Below are positions 35,198-44,948 of a stretch of DNA of 64,000 nt, piece after piece. The translations under genes were made by a program, and so were the position numbers. The notes beneath the pieces are model-generated. The model saw nothing but the letters and a program-made list of their open reading frames with translations. It made no database searches and was not told the DNA's origin. This DNA is from Coriolopsis trogii (taxonomy: Eukaryota; Basidiomycota; Agaricomycetes; Polyporales; Polyporaceae), in the NCBI GenBank assembly GCA_020543525.1, contig JAHYIO010000036.1, positions 124,001 to 188,000 of the forward strand. The letters are read 5' to 3'. Positions within the stretch are counted from its first letter, which is position 1. Each line of letters opens with the position of its first letter.

Positions 35198-35969
35198 TTT
35201 ACTTGTACTATAACACTCTACCGTCTTGAATCATAGGTTCACCTGCATGGACTGGCCTCAGCCTGAGCTCGGAGTCGCAAACCTACTACTAGATACTAGC
35301 GCCCATGTGCCGTGACCTCAACACCATCCGAGCATTTAATCGGTAAGATGAACGAACACTCAATACATAGAAAGCAGCCCTATTGCCATCTTTTGAGATA
35401 TCTCTGACCTGACTCTATGGAAGTTAGGTCGTCATAGTCTTGAGCTTGGCGAGGGATTCTTAGCGCCCGGTGCAGCAGCCCAAGACGAACACGAGTGCTT
35501 CACCGCCATCTAGCTCTTCCTGTCCTCCATCGCGCGCCCTCCCAGCTGCCTCTCAACTCTGTGCTGTCTCCCCCACTACTCGCTGTCACCTCAAGCTCTT
35601 CAAGATAAAAATGAATAAGTATAACCTACTCATGGAGGAGGAGTTCATCGAGTGCCAGGATGGCTGAAGCCAGAGTCAAACCCTCCGAGGGCTGGCCAGG
35701 CTGCCTCACCACACAAGAGGACGTCGTCAGGAGTCCGCCATAGAAGGACAGAGGAGATGAGCACGACCGTGAGTGATATATGGTCGTCTGTTGCCCGAGT
35801 CCAACGCTTTCCAGTAAGACATCCCTGCGATATTCCCGATCATGCTGCCTCCGAGTCCAACCGTCCTGCTGTCCACCACCAGTCCCTCCTCACCTCCTTG
35901 CCAACCCTCGCCAAAGTCGACCTCGCCGACCTACCGCTCGGCAACTAATCTTCCACTCTCACTCTCCAG
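35198..35969. other. Transposase 3' flank and unassigned sequence
   Basis: Downstream of the transposase stop there is no complete gene. From about 35650 on, Pro/Ser-rich frames appear that may belong to the upstream part of the TRP-like fragment (a stop followed by an acceptor-like CTCTCCAG at about 35961-35968), but I cannot align them confidently. Confidence 0.4.
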
Positions 35970-36512
35970 GTCCTCGTCGGCAGAGATGTCGCCACTGTCA
36001 CTGACGATTCCTCCAACGTTCTACAAGCTGGCATACCCATCTTCACCAACTCCATCGGTATCGCCACCGCGAACGCGTTCATGACCATCTTCCTCATCGC
36101 CCTCATACTCACCGCGATCGTCCTTGGCGCCCTGGCCTCGGCGACGATCTTCCTTTCCCTGTCCGAGTTGAGAAAAGCCATCCTCAAGTGCTGGAAATGC
36201 GCTCAGGCTTCCCTTCCTTTGCCCATGCCTGGGGCCTCCGCATTGCCCTCAACTCGGCTTCGCCTATCCTGATCTTCACGTTATTCCAGTGGACCCTCAA
36301 GGACTCGTGGCTCTCCATCCTGCTCTCTGTCATCCCGGTCATCGCACTGTTGGCCATCATCCTTCCCGCGGCCCTCTTTGCCATTCGTTCCTCCCTCCCG
36401 ACGAGGCAATGGGCGCACGCCGAGCCCTCTCCGTCACTCTCGCCGTTCACTGCTCCCCATCAGCCCAGCTGCGTCTACTATATCACCCCCCTCCTGCTCC
36501 TAGCCTATAGAG
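35970..36512 (+). pseudogene. Fragment of a fungal TRP-like (ML-like/Flc family) membrane protein, frameshifted
   Basis: Two adjacent frames give pieces of one protein. Frame one (35970 to about 36186) reads VLVGRDVATVTDDSSNV...FTNSIGIATANAFMTIFL followed by a hydrophobic segment. Frame two (about 36188-36510) reads EMRSGFPSFAHAWGLRIA, then FTLFQWTLKDSWLSILLSV and a long hydrophobic stretch. This order and the F-Q-W-T-L-K-D-S-W-L-S motif match what I know of the fungal TRP-like transmembrane family (PF06011), whose members are ER/plasma-membrane FAD or calcium transport proteins. The frame changes without an intron at about 36187, and both the N-terminal ML-like domain and the C-terminus are absent, so it is a non-functional fragment. 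It lies inside the proposed transposon and was probably captured. Confidence 0.7.
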
Positions 36513-36627
36513 TGAGTTTGCGTTGAGTCATGAGACAGGGCGAAGGTTGACAACCTCCGAGGCCATAGCCTCCTTATGGCACTTTCGATAATCCCATCTA
36601 TGACGACTACGTCTCTCCTCCTTCTGT

Positions 36628-36830
36628 CTATACGAGTGTTTGAAACGCACTTCCTCTCTTCTCCTGTCCATACGAGCACCTTCGGGCGCACGTCCTCTCC
36701 TCCACTCGTTTCTCCCTACGAGCACCTCCGGGCGCGCGTCCTCTCCTCTACTCGTCTCTGCACATGAGCATCTTCAGGCGCACGATTCCTCCTTCATCCG
36801 TCTCTCCAGACGAGCACGTCTGGCCACTGA
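36628..36830. repeat. 46-bp minisatellite, about four units
   Basis: The sequence GAGCACCTYCGGGCGCRCGT recurs with a constant period: GAGCACC at 36674, GAGCACC at 36720, GAGCATC at 36766 and GAGCACG at 36812, each 46 bp apart, with a diverged unit before the first. Each unit also carries CCTCTCCTC and an ACTCGTYTCT stretch. The period is not a multiple of three, so it is not coding. Three of the units contain the AGCAC pentamer found in the subterminal arrays. Confidence 0.75.
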
Positions 36831-37268
36831 TGCACCATAGCAGATTTGAAGGACGGCCTCATTTCTGCTACTCAGCCCAAGCCCAGCGTACTTACAATTG
36901 CCCACAGTGCACGACTTACGACGGCGTACTCGTCCTGCAGAAGACGTACTGGCCACACACCGACACCAACACCGGCGCTGACCGCGGCATTCTCAAGGAT
37001 GTCATCACGAGCAAGTTGATCAGTTCTCCTCACCAGACATCCGCAGTTCCCTGCAACCCATCATGCGCGCGAATCAGGCTCAGGAAGCTCCACGCGACAG
37101 GCCACGAGTAAGTGTTCAAACTTCAAGCCGAAGCACGACAAGTATTGCCGTTGTCCAGTGCGCCGGCCACGCGTAGAGTCCTCTGTACCATAGGTTATGT
37201 CCTCACTATTTGTAACATCGATGGATATGGCTAGTGCTGTACAGGAGAGGACGAGTGATTCTCGCCGA

Positions 37269-37362
37269 GCACCTGTGCTAGTGGTCCAGCACCGGTGTTT
37301 ACATGATAGCACTAGTGTTACAATGAAAGCACCTCGTGAAGCACCGTGCAGAATGCTGATGA
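37269..37362. repeat. Right subterminal AGCAC array and terminal repeat
   Basis: AGCAC occurs at 37269, 37289, 37309 and 37329, an exact 20-bp period, and again at 37341. GTGCT occurs at 37276. The array is followed by CAGAATGCTGATG (37350-37362), the inverse of the left terminal repeat. The stretch ACATGATAGCAC is shared with the left array (27660-27671). Confidence 0.65.
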
Positions 37363-37375
37363 GTGGCGACCTCCC

Positions 37376-37388
37376 AATTTCCTGACTT
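37376..37388. repeat. Target-site duplication of the LINE, left copy
   Basis: CAATTTCCTGACT here is repeated at 43732-43744 on the other side of the LINE. The left copy runs directly into the T tract that is the complement of the poly(A) tail. Confidence 0.9.
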
Positions 37389-37574
37389 TTTTTTTTTTTT
37401 TTTTGGATCTACTACATACAAAAAAGGAACTACTACTACACGGTGCTTTACAGCCGTCCGGAAATTGCGGGTTTTGCAGTGATCCCGCGAACACATGCTG
37501 CGAGTGCCCAGGATGCAAGAGACTACTACGGGAGTACAGGAGAAGTTGCGATGATGTGCACGAGAGCCCAAGGA

Positions 37575-40500
37575 CTAATCCGGCAAGTCCTCAAACGAGA
37601 ATGCAGTCGGATTATCCTCGAGGAATTGCTGAATGTCATGGAACGGATCCATGGATGCGAGGAGATCCTCGATCGATGAATGCCGATATCTGCGAACATA
37701 GTAAGCACAATGAAACAATATGTGCTCACGAGTGTGGTAGTGAATGGACACGGGGTACTGGCACATGCAGAACGTCGGCTCTTGGTATCTCTGACGGAAG
37801 CGATCGCAGTAATGTCCTGTGGGTGCATGGTTGGTAATGCAGCGAACAAATCGCGCGACGAGTGCTGGTCGCCCACCCAGCCGTTTGAGTGGGAACACGC
37901 CGGTATGTCGAAGGGAACGGAATGTCGGATGGCGCAGGTAGTAACGACCCCAGTACTTGATCGGCTGTGCCTCGGCTAGCTTCTGCCACTCGTAAAGGGC
38001 GCCATCCGTGATCGCGCTCTTCAGGTATGCGTAGGAGGTTGGGAAGAGATACCCTCGGGGAATCTCATCCTCGTCCGGATAGCTGGCCTTGAGTTTTACG
38101 TCGGTGTCAACTGTGTCATTCTCGCTGATGCCGGAGTGTGAAGGGCAGTAGTGCAGGAAAAGGTGATTGTCTGGGTCGCGCTCGAACCACTCACGTAGTA
38201 TGCGGGATGAATTGACATTGGCCATGCGGCCACCATCGACATTGAGTAGGCTCTTGAGGGCACTCTCGCTATCGGAGAAAATATGGACTTGGTGGTATCG
38301 GCCCTTGAGATACGCAAAGGCCACAGCCATTGAGAGGGCTATAAGCTCGCAATCATAGGAGAAAGCCCACCCTGTATAGATGGAACGGCGGTGGATGAGG
38401 CATCCACCATGGTAGGCGTGGAATCCGGCAGATGATCCAAGATGTGCATCCGGCCCAACTGGTGCGTTGAGAAATGCGCTTCCATCGGTGAAGATGACTA
38501 GGGCATTGTGGTCCGCATGTGCCGTCTGCAGGCGGGGAAGGAGGTCATTATTGATCCAGGTGCGCAGCGCGTCATCATCCCTCTTCTTTGGATGGTCCAG
38601 AAAAGATGTGATGCGATCCTCAAAGAGGTCACACACTCGTAGTCCCGGTTGGCACTCGTCGTCCAGAGGATCGAAGTACTCCGTAATGAGAGCTTTACCA
38701 CTAGGGAAAGCCTCTGTGAGCGGGATAGAAGGGGTGGGGTCGACGGTGTATGGTAAGAATCGAACGAATGGAGCGGAGTGTGAGCGATCAAAAATGTTGG
38801 GGAAGCAGGCTCGAAGAGGGTGTGAAGCGGGTAGAGTGTGAATGCGGAGAAAGTATCGTTCCTGTAGTTTCTTGCAGTGCAGGTGGAGGGGCATAATCCT
38901 ACTGATTCCTTGCATGGCACCAGTCGATGTGGTGCGAAAGGCGTTACTAGTGATCCAACGTAATGCGCGGTTCTGAGCAGCAACGAGGGGTTTGAGGAGA
39001 TGTTTGATGCCCTTCGAGCGGTACCACACCTGGACGCCGTAGGTGAGGAGTGGTAGAATACACGACACATAGAGTGTGCGGCATTGCATTGGAGTGAGCC
39101 CCCGGATTGAATTACCCAGCATGAGCATGGAGTTCACTGTTGTAAATGCGCGTTCAGCAAAATATGTAACATGTGCACGGAACGTGAGGCGAGAGTCAAG
39201 GCGGAAGCTCAAATACCGCCAGACGGGATTGGGCTATATGACGGTTCGCTCGTCTATACGGACCGGTAGAGGTGACTGCGTACGTGATAACACCTTTGAT
39301 ATGAAATGTGCAACCTCATTCTTGTCTGCCTCGATGACGAGACCAAGACGGCTGAGCTCCGTAACTGTTTGACCATAGCGTTCCTGTAGAGCGCGACAAT
39401 TAGTCTCGATAGACGGAGAGGTGGTAATCCACAATCCGTCGTCAACGTAGAACTGGAGAGCGGAGTCAGACTCAATAGTCTCGATTGGGAATAGGCGGTG
39501 TATTGCTGGAGCAATGTATATGCCAGTGAGAATGGGTGAGAGCGCTGAGCCTTGGCCTGCACCCACCGGAGGAAGGTCAAACCATGGTGAGGTGGCTTTT
39601 CCCCAGCGGAAGCAGGACTGTCGATCAGACAGATAATTGCGGAAGAAGCGAACCAGTGTCGACGAGAACCCATAGCGTTCGAGTATGCGACAGAGAAGAT
39701 CGTGATTCATAGATGGGAAAAACTGCGCCACGTCAAACGCGAGGCACGACGTGACAAGCTTGCGTTTCCAGGCCATTCGGATGTGCGTAACTAGGCACAT
39801 AGCTATGTCAATCGTGCTGTGCGCTTTGGTCCTACCAAATTGGTTCGGGTGTAGGATCGCATGAACCTGACAGTCATAATGAAGGCGTTCACTGATGACC
39901 TTCTCAAAGAGCTTGGCCAAGGTACTCAAGAGCACGATCGGGCGGTAGGACTTAACCTTCGAGTAGTCGTCCTTGTACGGCTTAGGAATAACCACTGACA
40001 CTGCCCGTTTGAATTGGGCAGGCCAGACTCCGTAAGAGAGGATGGCGTTGTAGATGCGGGTGAGGGTATTAAGGAAGTGTGTGTCGCCGACAAGAAGCTT
40101 GAGGTGTCACTAGTGAAGGTGATCCCATCCCGGAGTAGAAGATGTCGATACATGGCGCAGAGCGTCACGGATCTCTGCACGTGAAATTGCAGGGCACTCC
40201 CGTTCGGGGAGAGCCTCGATGTCATCGACAATGGAGTAGTCCACCGTCAGTGCGGCAGCAGCATGGAAGGTCTCGTCGAGCGCATGCCATAAGTCTGGCA
40301 GCGTGCGAAGAGGGTGTCCATTGTGTATGAGGGAGCGGTACATGGGCATGGCCTGTGGGCCTGTCCAGGCCATTAGATCCCAGACGCGCCTCTGCTCGTT
40401 CGCCACGTACTGGATTTGTTCGTCCATGTGTTCCCGTCTGCATTTGCGAATAGTGGATTTGAGGCGTCGGAATGCGGAGTGGACTGTGGCTTGGGCAGCC

Positions 40501-41561
40501 GGAATTAGGTGTGGTGCTGCTTCGTGGGCAAGACAGAGACGGTCGCGAGCACGATTCAGGGCATCTCGAGCTTCAGAACAGGAGTGATCCCACCAGAGGC
40601 GCGACTTGTTGCATACTCTAGTAGGAACCGCGTGCAGTGTCCAGGCCTCAGAGATGCACGCACAAAGCACGTCAACAGTGGCTCGTACATCATCTTCATT
40701 GTGGAAGGCCATGTCCTGGGGGAGACGAAGCTTGACTGCGGATAGGATCGTTGATATGAACTTCTTCTCCGCATCCGACTTGGGCGCGATAGAGGGAGCG
40801 CCCTCATATGACCACGCCCCTGCCGGGATACGAACGTGAATAACAGTGTGATCTGACAGCCTGCGCTCCTCTGGTGCAATGTGTACCTTGTATAGGTCGG
40901 GGCTCCGATCGTCCGGGACCCAAATAAGATCAATGACTGTAGAGCGGAGGGTGGGGCGATGCGGTATATGGGTGGCCACGCCCACTGGCGACAGGAGGCG
41001 GAGGCCCAGGCGCGCATGAAGATCGAGTACCTCCCCAGTACGGGTAACAGGGTCAGCTGTGTAGTTGGGGTCCCACAGTGGGGAATGCCTGTTGTAGTCA
41101 CCCCCCATTATATCAATTGCTGGAAGGGTGTGGGCGATGTCTGCGAGATAGAGCACTGCGGTGTTTGCGGAGTCGTTGTACAGATTGAGGATAGCGATAG
41201 GATCCTGATTCTGGTTAAGACGGATCAATAATAACATGCAATCGTGATGCTGTACCGCAGAGTCGAGAGAAATGAACACGTTCACAAGACGGCGGCTTAC
41301 GTGGCAGACGATGCGTGCATCCTTGCATGCTTCAACCAGCTGCCATGCTGGGTGGAGCTGTGTGCCATACAACATATTATCCTCTGTTCGCTCAGCTGGC
41401 CCGGCTGGCGATGCAGAGGGAATTGGGCGGATGGGTCCATACCATGGCTCCTGAATGCAGACAATGTCTACACCCATGGCAGCACACTGTTCTAAAACGA
41501 GATGCGTATTCTGCGGTGAGTGATTGACGTTATGATATACGACATGAAGAGATGTGATCAT
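37575..41561 (-). pseudogene. LINE ORF2: APE endonuclease, reverse transcriptase, RNase H, with three in-frame stops
   Basis: The frame from ATG 41561 to 37575 covers 1329 codons. Residues 1-230 form an APE-type endonuclease with CIQEPW, GGDYNRHSPLWD, VIDLIWV and LSDHTV motifs. The reverse transcriptase (about residues 520-720) shows PKPYKDD...YRPI, AFDVAQFFPS and the catalytic FYVDD. RNase H (about residues 995-1130) shows IFTDGSA, CELIAL, IFSDSESAL and a final Asp. A Cys/His segment near the C-terminus (CMCQYP...HTREHILFHC) follows. Stops interrupt it at 40110-40112 (TAG) directly followed by 40107-40109 (TGA), between endonuclease and reverse transcriptase, and at 39234-39236 (TAG) after the reverse transcriptase. 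All three pieces are in the same frame, so these look like point changes or short compensating indels. The ATG overlaps the ORF1 stop by four bases. Confidence 0.88.
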
Positions 41562-43588
41562 GACACTATGCGACCTTTACCCTTCCCACTACTACCAGCC
41601 TGATTAGCCTCCACTGAGAACGAGGAGACAGACTGTATAGGGGGGGAGTTAGCTTTGAAGACGCGCACTGACGTTGGGCCAAAACGTACATGTGCACTGT
41701 GCGAGTTGCGAGGTGTGGGAGCGGACGAGTGTGCGGATACATGCGAATGGAGAGGCTCCGACGCCCGCGCAATAACTGGCTGGTAAGTGAGGTACCATCC
41801 AGGGTCGTTGCGGTGATGTGCGTACTCGCAGGTACGGTCGTTAGTGTGATGATTCCCGCCGCAGTTGCGGCACCGCGGGACGCAGGGGCGGTTTGGATCG
41901 GGTGTGGTACAACATGGAGCGAGTGTACGGTGTTGCGCTGTGTAATGACTACCCGCGCATCGCGCGCAGGTCGGGCGACCCTTGCATGCAAACGTTGGGT
42001 GACCCCACCAATAGCACTTGGTGCACTGGGACACGGCACGCCTATCGGGGAGGATGTTCGGTCGGATGTCGCCTTGCGGGAATGTAACGTTGATATTGAG
42101 TAGGCTCTGAGCAATGGAGCGAGCCTCGTCATCAGTGACCTCGATGACAAGTTCTCTGAATGCTGCGTGGGGTTCGTTGACAGGGCGGCCCCATCGAACT
42201 GCAGTGTCGGAACGTTCGATGATATTTTGCCATGGGTCGTATGCGGTGACCGCCTCAGCGACAGCGCGTGGGTCAAGCTGATTGCCTTGCTGGTCCACGC
42301 ACCAGACATCTGGAAATGCGATAGAGCTCCTGACTTTATAACGGCGTAGATCGATGTGCGCAGGCTCCACACCCTGAATTGAGACAATGCGGTCGCGGAT
42401 GAGTGACAAGGCTGCGTCCGTGGGAGGCTGGTTGAGAATGATCGTGATGTTACCAGCCGCTGACCACGTCAGCGACTCGATGCGAAAGGACGACAGGCTG
42501 GGGTCGCGCTGGAGCGAGGCGTCGATCGTTTTGCGCATGAAGCCTTCGGGTGTTTGATCCTCTACGGCCACGCGGCACTCATTGCTGAATACCACGTAAA
42601 CAATGCGCTCAGCATTCTTCGGGCTCTTCTTCAGCTTCTTGTATGGTGAACGCTGGCGGCGGGGGCTCCCAGACCGCGCAACATCTTCGTATGGGTCACT
42701 CTCTGAATCTGACATGCGGGAGGCAAAGTGCAGCGTAGGCGTATGGAACTGAGGTGGCGTTGGAGATTGGGGTTGAACGGGGGTCGGAGGACTTATATGA
42801 GAGAGCAAAGATGCGTATGAAATGGGGGGGTTCGGTTCTGGGGACGGGGTGCGGAGACGCGCCTCGAGATTGAGAGGCATGGATGATGGGGACTCAGAGT
42901 TGTCCATAGGCGATGGGGAGTGTGCGCGTAGCGAAGGGGACAATCCGTGGGGCGACCTCCGTGAGCTTGCGGGGACAGGTGGGCCAAACAGGCTCTCCAT
43001 GGTAGCGTGGTCGTCCAGCAGTTTGCACGCAATGCCAGTGACGTGTTCAAAAGACTTGCTCATATCATGGACGGCGTTGTTAAGGTTATCGAGGGCAGCG
43101 TTGATCACGCCCCACCCCGACGTAAACTCATTGGGAGACAGGGAGTAAATATCGGCGCGATGCTTGCGGAGGGAGGAGGTGAGGGCGGACAGGATAGCGA
43201 CAAAATCGTTGGAGGCCGTGGAAAAGCCACGCCCCCACTGAACATTCTGAATGGGGGGCTCGATGACGTCATGGGAGTCGGGGGAGGTCGGCACGGCACC
43301 GTCCGACGCATGCAAGGCCTCGGGGGAGAGGGATGGGCTGGCAGGGGCCATCTCCGTGTCCTCGTCGGCGAGAGGCGACTGTCCAAGCAGTGTCTCAGCC
43401 GTGTGAGAGTCTTCTTCATCCGATGATGTACCAAGAGAGACAACATCGCTCGAATCGCGTCGAGGAGGAGGCGGGCGAGGGGCTGGAGTGTGCGAGTGAC
43501 TGGTGGCTTTGCGCTTACCGGGTCGGCGAGTGGGTGGGCCAACAACATTGAAGTCAGCCCCAGGCGGGCCGTGCGAGGCTTCGGCCAT
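41558..43588 (-). CDS. LINE ORF1: nucleic-acid-binding protein with CCHC-type zinc knuckles
   Basis: A 676-residue open frame from ATG 43588. Longer open sequence upstream extends past the element's 5' boundary (43731) into flanking DNA, so ATG 43588 is the likely start. The first 350 residues are Ser/Pro-rich and probably disordered. A basic segment (RRQRSPYKKLKKSPK) precedes a domain of about 200 residues containing VVFSNECRVAVEDQTPEGF. The C-terminal part carries zinc-knuckle-like motifs: CTKCYWWGHPTFAC, CARCAGSHYTAQH and CRNCGGNHHTNDRTC. ORF1 proteins of this type bind element RNA and chaperone target-primed reverse transcription. The stop overlaps the ORF2 ATG (ATGA), which suggests coupled translation. 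No interruption seen. Confidence 0.88.
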   Translation of the reverse strand: MAEASHGPPGADFNVVGPPTRRPGKRKATSHSHTPAPRPPPPRRDSSDVVSLGTSSDEEDSHTAETLLGQSPLADEDTEMAPASPSLSPEALHASDGAVPTSPDSHDVIEPPIQNVQWGRGFSTASNDFVAILSALTSSLRKHRADIYSLSPNEFTSGWGVINAALDNLNNAVHDMSKSFEHVTGIACKLLDDHATMESLFGPPVPASSRRSPHGLSPSLRAHSPSPMDNSESPSSMPLNLEARLRTPSPEPNPPISYASLLSHISPPTPVQPQSPTPPQFHTPTLHFASRMSDSESDPYEDVARSGSPRRQRSPYKKLKKSPKNAERIVYVVFSNECRVAVEDQTPEGFMRKTIDASLQRDPSLSSFRIESLTWSAAGNITIILNQPPTDAALSLIRDRIVSIQGVEPAHIDLRRYKVRSSIAFPDVWCVDQQGNQLDPRAVAEAVTAYDPWQNIIERSDTAVRWGRPVNEPHAAFRELVIEVTDDEARSIAQSLLNINVTFPQGDIRPNILPDRRAVSQCTKCYWWGHPTFACKGRPTCARCAGSHYTAQHRTLAPCCTTPDPNRPCVPRCRNCGGNHHTNDRTCEYAHHRNDPGWYLTYQPVIARASEPLHSHVSAHSSAPTPRNSHSAHVRFGPTSVRVFKANSPPIQSVSSFSVEANQAGSSGKGKGRIVS

Positions 43589-43731
43589 GCGGTGAGATGA
43601 AGATAGCGAGGTAAAGACACTGACGTGTGAGAATCGAAGAGGACTAGGGGGTAATAATAGCGGTGGGAAGGGAGGAAGTGGACGGGCGTCTATCCGAGAT
43701 GGTGGTGGTACGTGGTCAAGGAGCGGAGTTG

Positions 43732-43745
43732 CAATTTCCTGACTT
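43732..43745. repeat. Target-site duplication of the LINE, right copy
   Basis: CAATTTCCTGACTT matches 37376-37389; it marks the 5' end of the minus-strand LINE at 43731. Confidence 0.9.
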
Positions 43746-44589
43746 GAGATTTTCAATCACGCTAACTCGCGCGGAATTCCCGACAAGGCCGGTTTCTTTG
43801 CTGGACCTGATCCCAAAGTCGCAACCTCAGAGGCGCAGGCATACTTCCACAAGGCCCATGCTACTCGTCTCCTCCTCCAGGTCGAGTCTGTCGGAACGTC
43901 GGGTTCTCCACACGACCTCAGACTTCGGAATTGTTCCTCTGTCTATCATCTTGCTCGCCTTTGCAACGCATGACCTACTCTTCATGGCCCCCCTATCTCT
44001 CTATCTCAGTCCCCTCTCAGGCTTGCATCTGTTCACACCATCACCATCACCGAGCGTCCAGAACCTTCAAGACGGTATTGCGCAGTCATCTGCTCTCGTC
44101 GTCTACCGTCTTGCTCGCTAGGCATCGTCATAAATTACACCAGCCCGTGCCGCTCCGCTCCCGCCTTTCTCCTACACATGCGATCCTCTACCTCCACTGC
44201 CCCCTCAGATTCGCGCTGGCACCGCGTCCCCATCCTATCGCTAGGTGTCCCATCCAGTGCTATCGCGTCATGCACTCTCGTCTCCCATCGGTTTCCTCTC
44301 GGTTCCCGTCTGATCTGTTTGGAGTCCTCTGTTCTTGTCAAGGACGCAAGTGCATCTCGTGTGGCACACGGCGGGCGGGAAGGGGTAGTGGCACTACGCG
44401 CGATACGTTTGCGTTGGTTCACCTCGCCTCATATCAAGATATAGTGCCAATGTGACGGCCATTCGATGGGAAACAATGTATTCATACACAGCATTCCTGA
44501 GCGCAGAGAAGCGGAGACACTGAGGGTACACTTTGTAGCACAATTACAACCCGGTAGGGGACACGACCTTCGGAGACCGTCGCTACTCT
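43746..44589. other. Intergenic; nothing identified
   Basis: CT-rich sequence around 43830-44330 produces several long open frames of Ser/Leu/Pro composition on the plus strand. None has domain features or splice support. Confidence 0.4.
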
Positions 44590-44830
44590 GGCAGAGCGTA
44601 CGATGTTTCCGAGAACGGCCACTGCGGCGCCATTCTCAGGTAATGCATGCCGCCGACGCTCCAGTGGAAGGACGTGAACATCGTCTGCAAGAAATTCTGT
44701 TGTGCCGATATCAGTACAATTCAGAGCGATTCTTCCGAGACCGAATGATCCCTCGCACTTATCAAATGGGTGGAATCAATCAGCCAAGATGTTGGACGAT
44801 TCGGACCAAGTACTGCGGAGCCTGAGTCGG
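44590..44830 (-). pseudogene. 3' fragment of the aspartic-peptidase-like family
   Basis: The plus-strand sequence here (GGCCACTGCGGCGCCATTCTC, then CTGCAAGAAATTCTGTTG) closely parallels 51810-51900, the 3' end of the peptidase-like gene (GGCCACTGCGGTGCCATGCGC, CTGCAGGAAATTCTGTTG). The reading frame is not preserved and nothing of the 5' part is present. It is a decayed duplicate that shows the segment left of F-box copy 1 shares ancestry with the segment right of copy 2. Confidence 0.55.
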
Positions 44831-44948
44831 AGCTGCACTAAGGGCGCGGTCTTCCACGTGATGATGTCTGACGATCGTGGGTCATATATGACTTTCGTTC
44901 ACTAGATCTCAGGAGCCCACAGCTCTATCATTGTAGAGATCAATCAAC

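Larger units (their letters stand above)
27541..37362 (+). mobile_element. Candidate Plavaka-type (CMC/EnSpm-like) DNA transposon, about 9.8 kb
   Basis: Seen directly: CATCAGCATTCTG at 27541-27553 is repeated exactly in inverse orientation at 37350-37362. Immediately inside each copy is a dense array of AGCAC/GTGCT pentamers. Between them lie an apparently intact DUF6532-like gene (minus), a divergent, apparently intact Plavaka transposase gene (plus), a degraded TRP-like gene fragment and a minisatellite. Known: CACTA-like transposons carry short terminal inverted repeats and arrays of short subterminal repeats bound by their transposase, and they often capture host gene fragments. Inference: these parts form one element. 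The bases flanking both ends are AG, compatible with a 2-bp target duplication but weak evidence. The ends could lie elsewhere if the 13-bp match were fortuitous. Confidence 0.6.
37388..43731 (-). mobile_element. Full-length LINE (non-LTR) retrotransposon, Tad1-like with RNase H
   Basis: The element runs on the minus strand from 43731 (5' end) to a 17-nt T run at 37388-37404, the complement of a poly(A) tail. It is bounded by a perfect 13-14 bp target-site duplication. It has a 143-nt 5' leader, ORF1 with zinc knuckles, ORF2 with endonuclease, reverse transcriptase and RNase H domains, and a 170-nt 3' untranslated region. This architecture matches the fungal Tad1 group of LINEs (family knowledge). 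A complete element with an intact duplication means a relatively recent, untruncated insertion, yet ORF2 carries three stops. It landed 13 bp outside the right end of the Plavaka-type element. Confidence 0.92.

Noticed and set aside
37388..37404. T tract as a transcription terminator
   Set aside because: It is the complement of the LINE poly(A) tail, fixed by the adjoining target-site duplication.
43589..43756. Extension of LINE ORF1 upstream to 43756
   Set aside because: The extra codons run through the target-site duplication into flanking host DNA; the element begins at 43731, so the start at 43588 is more sensible.
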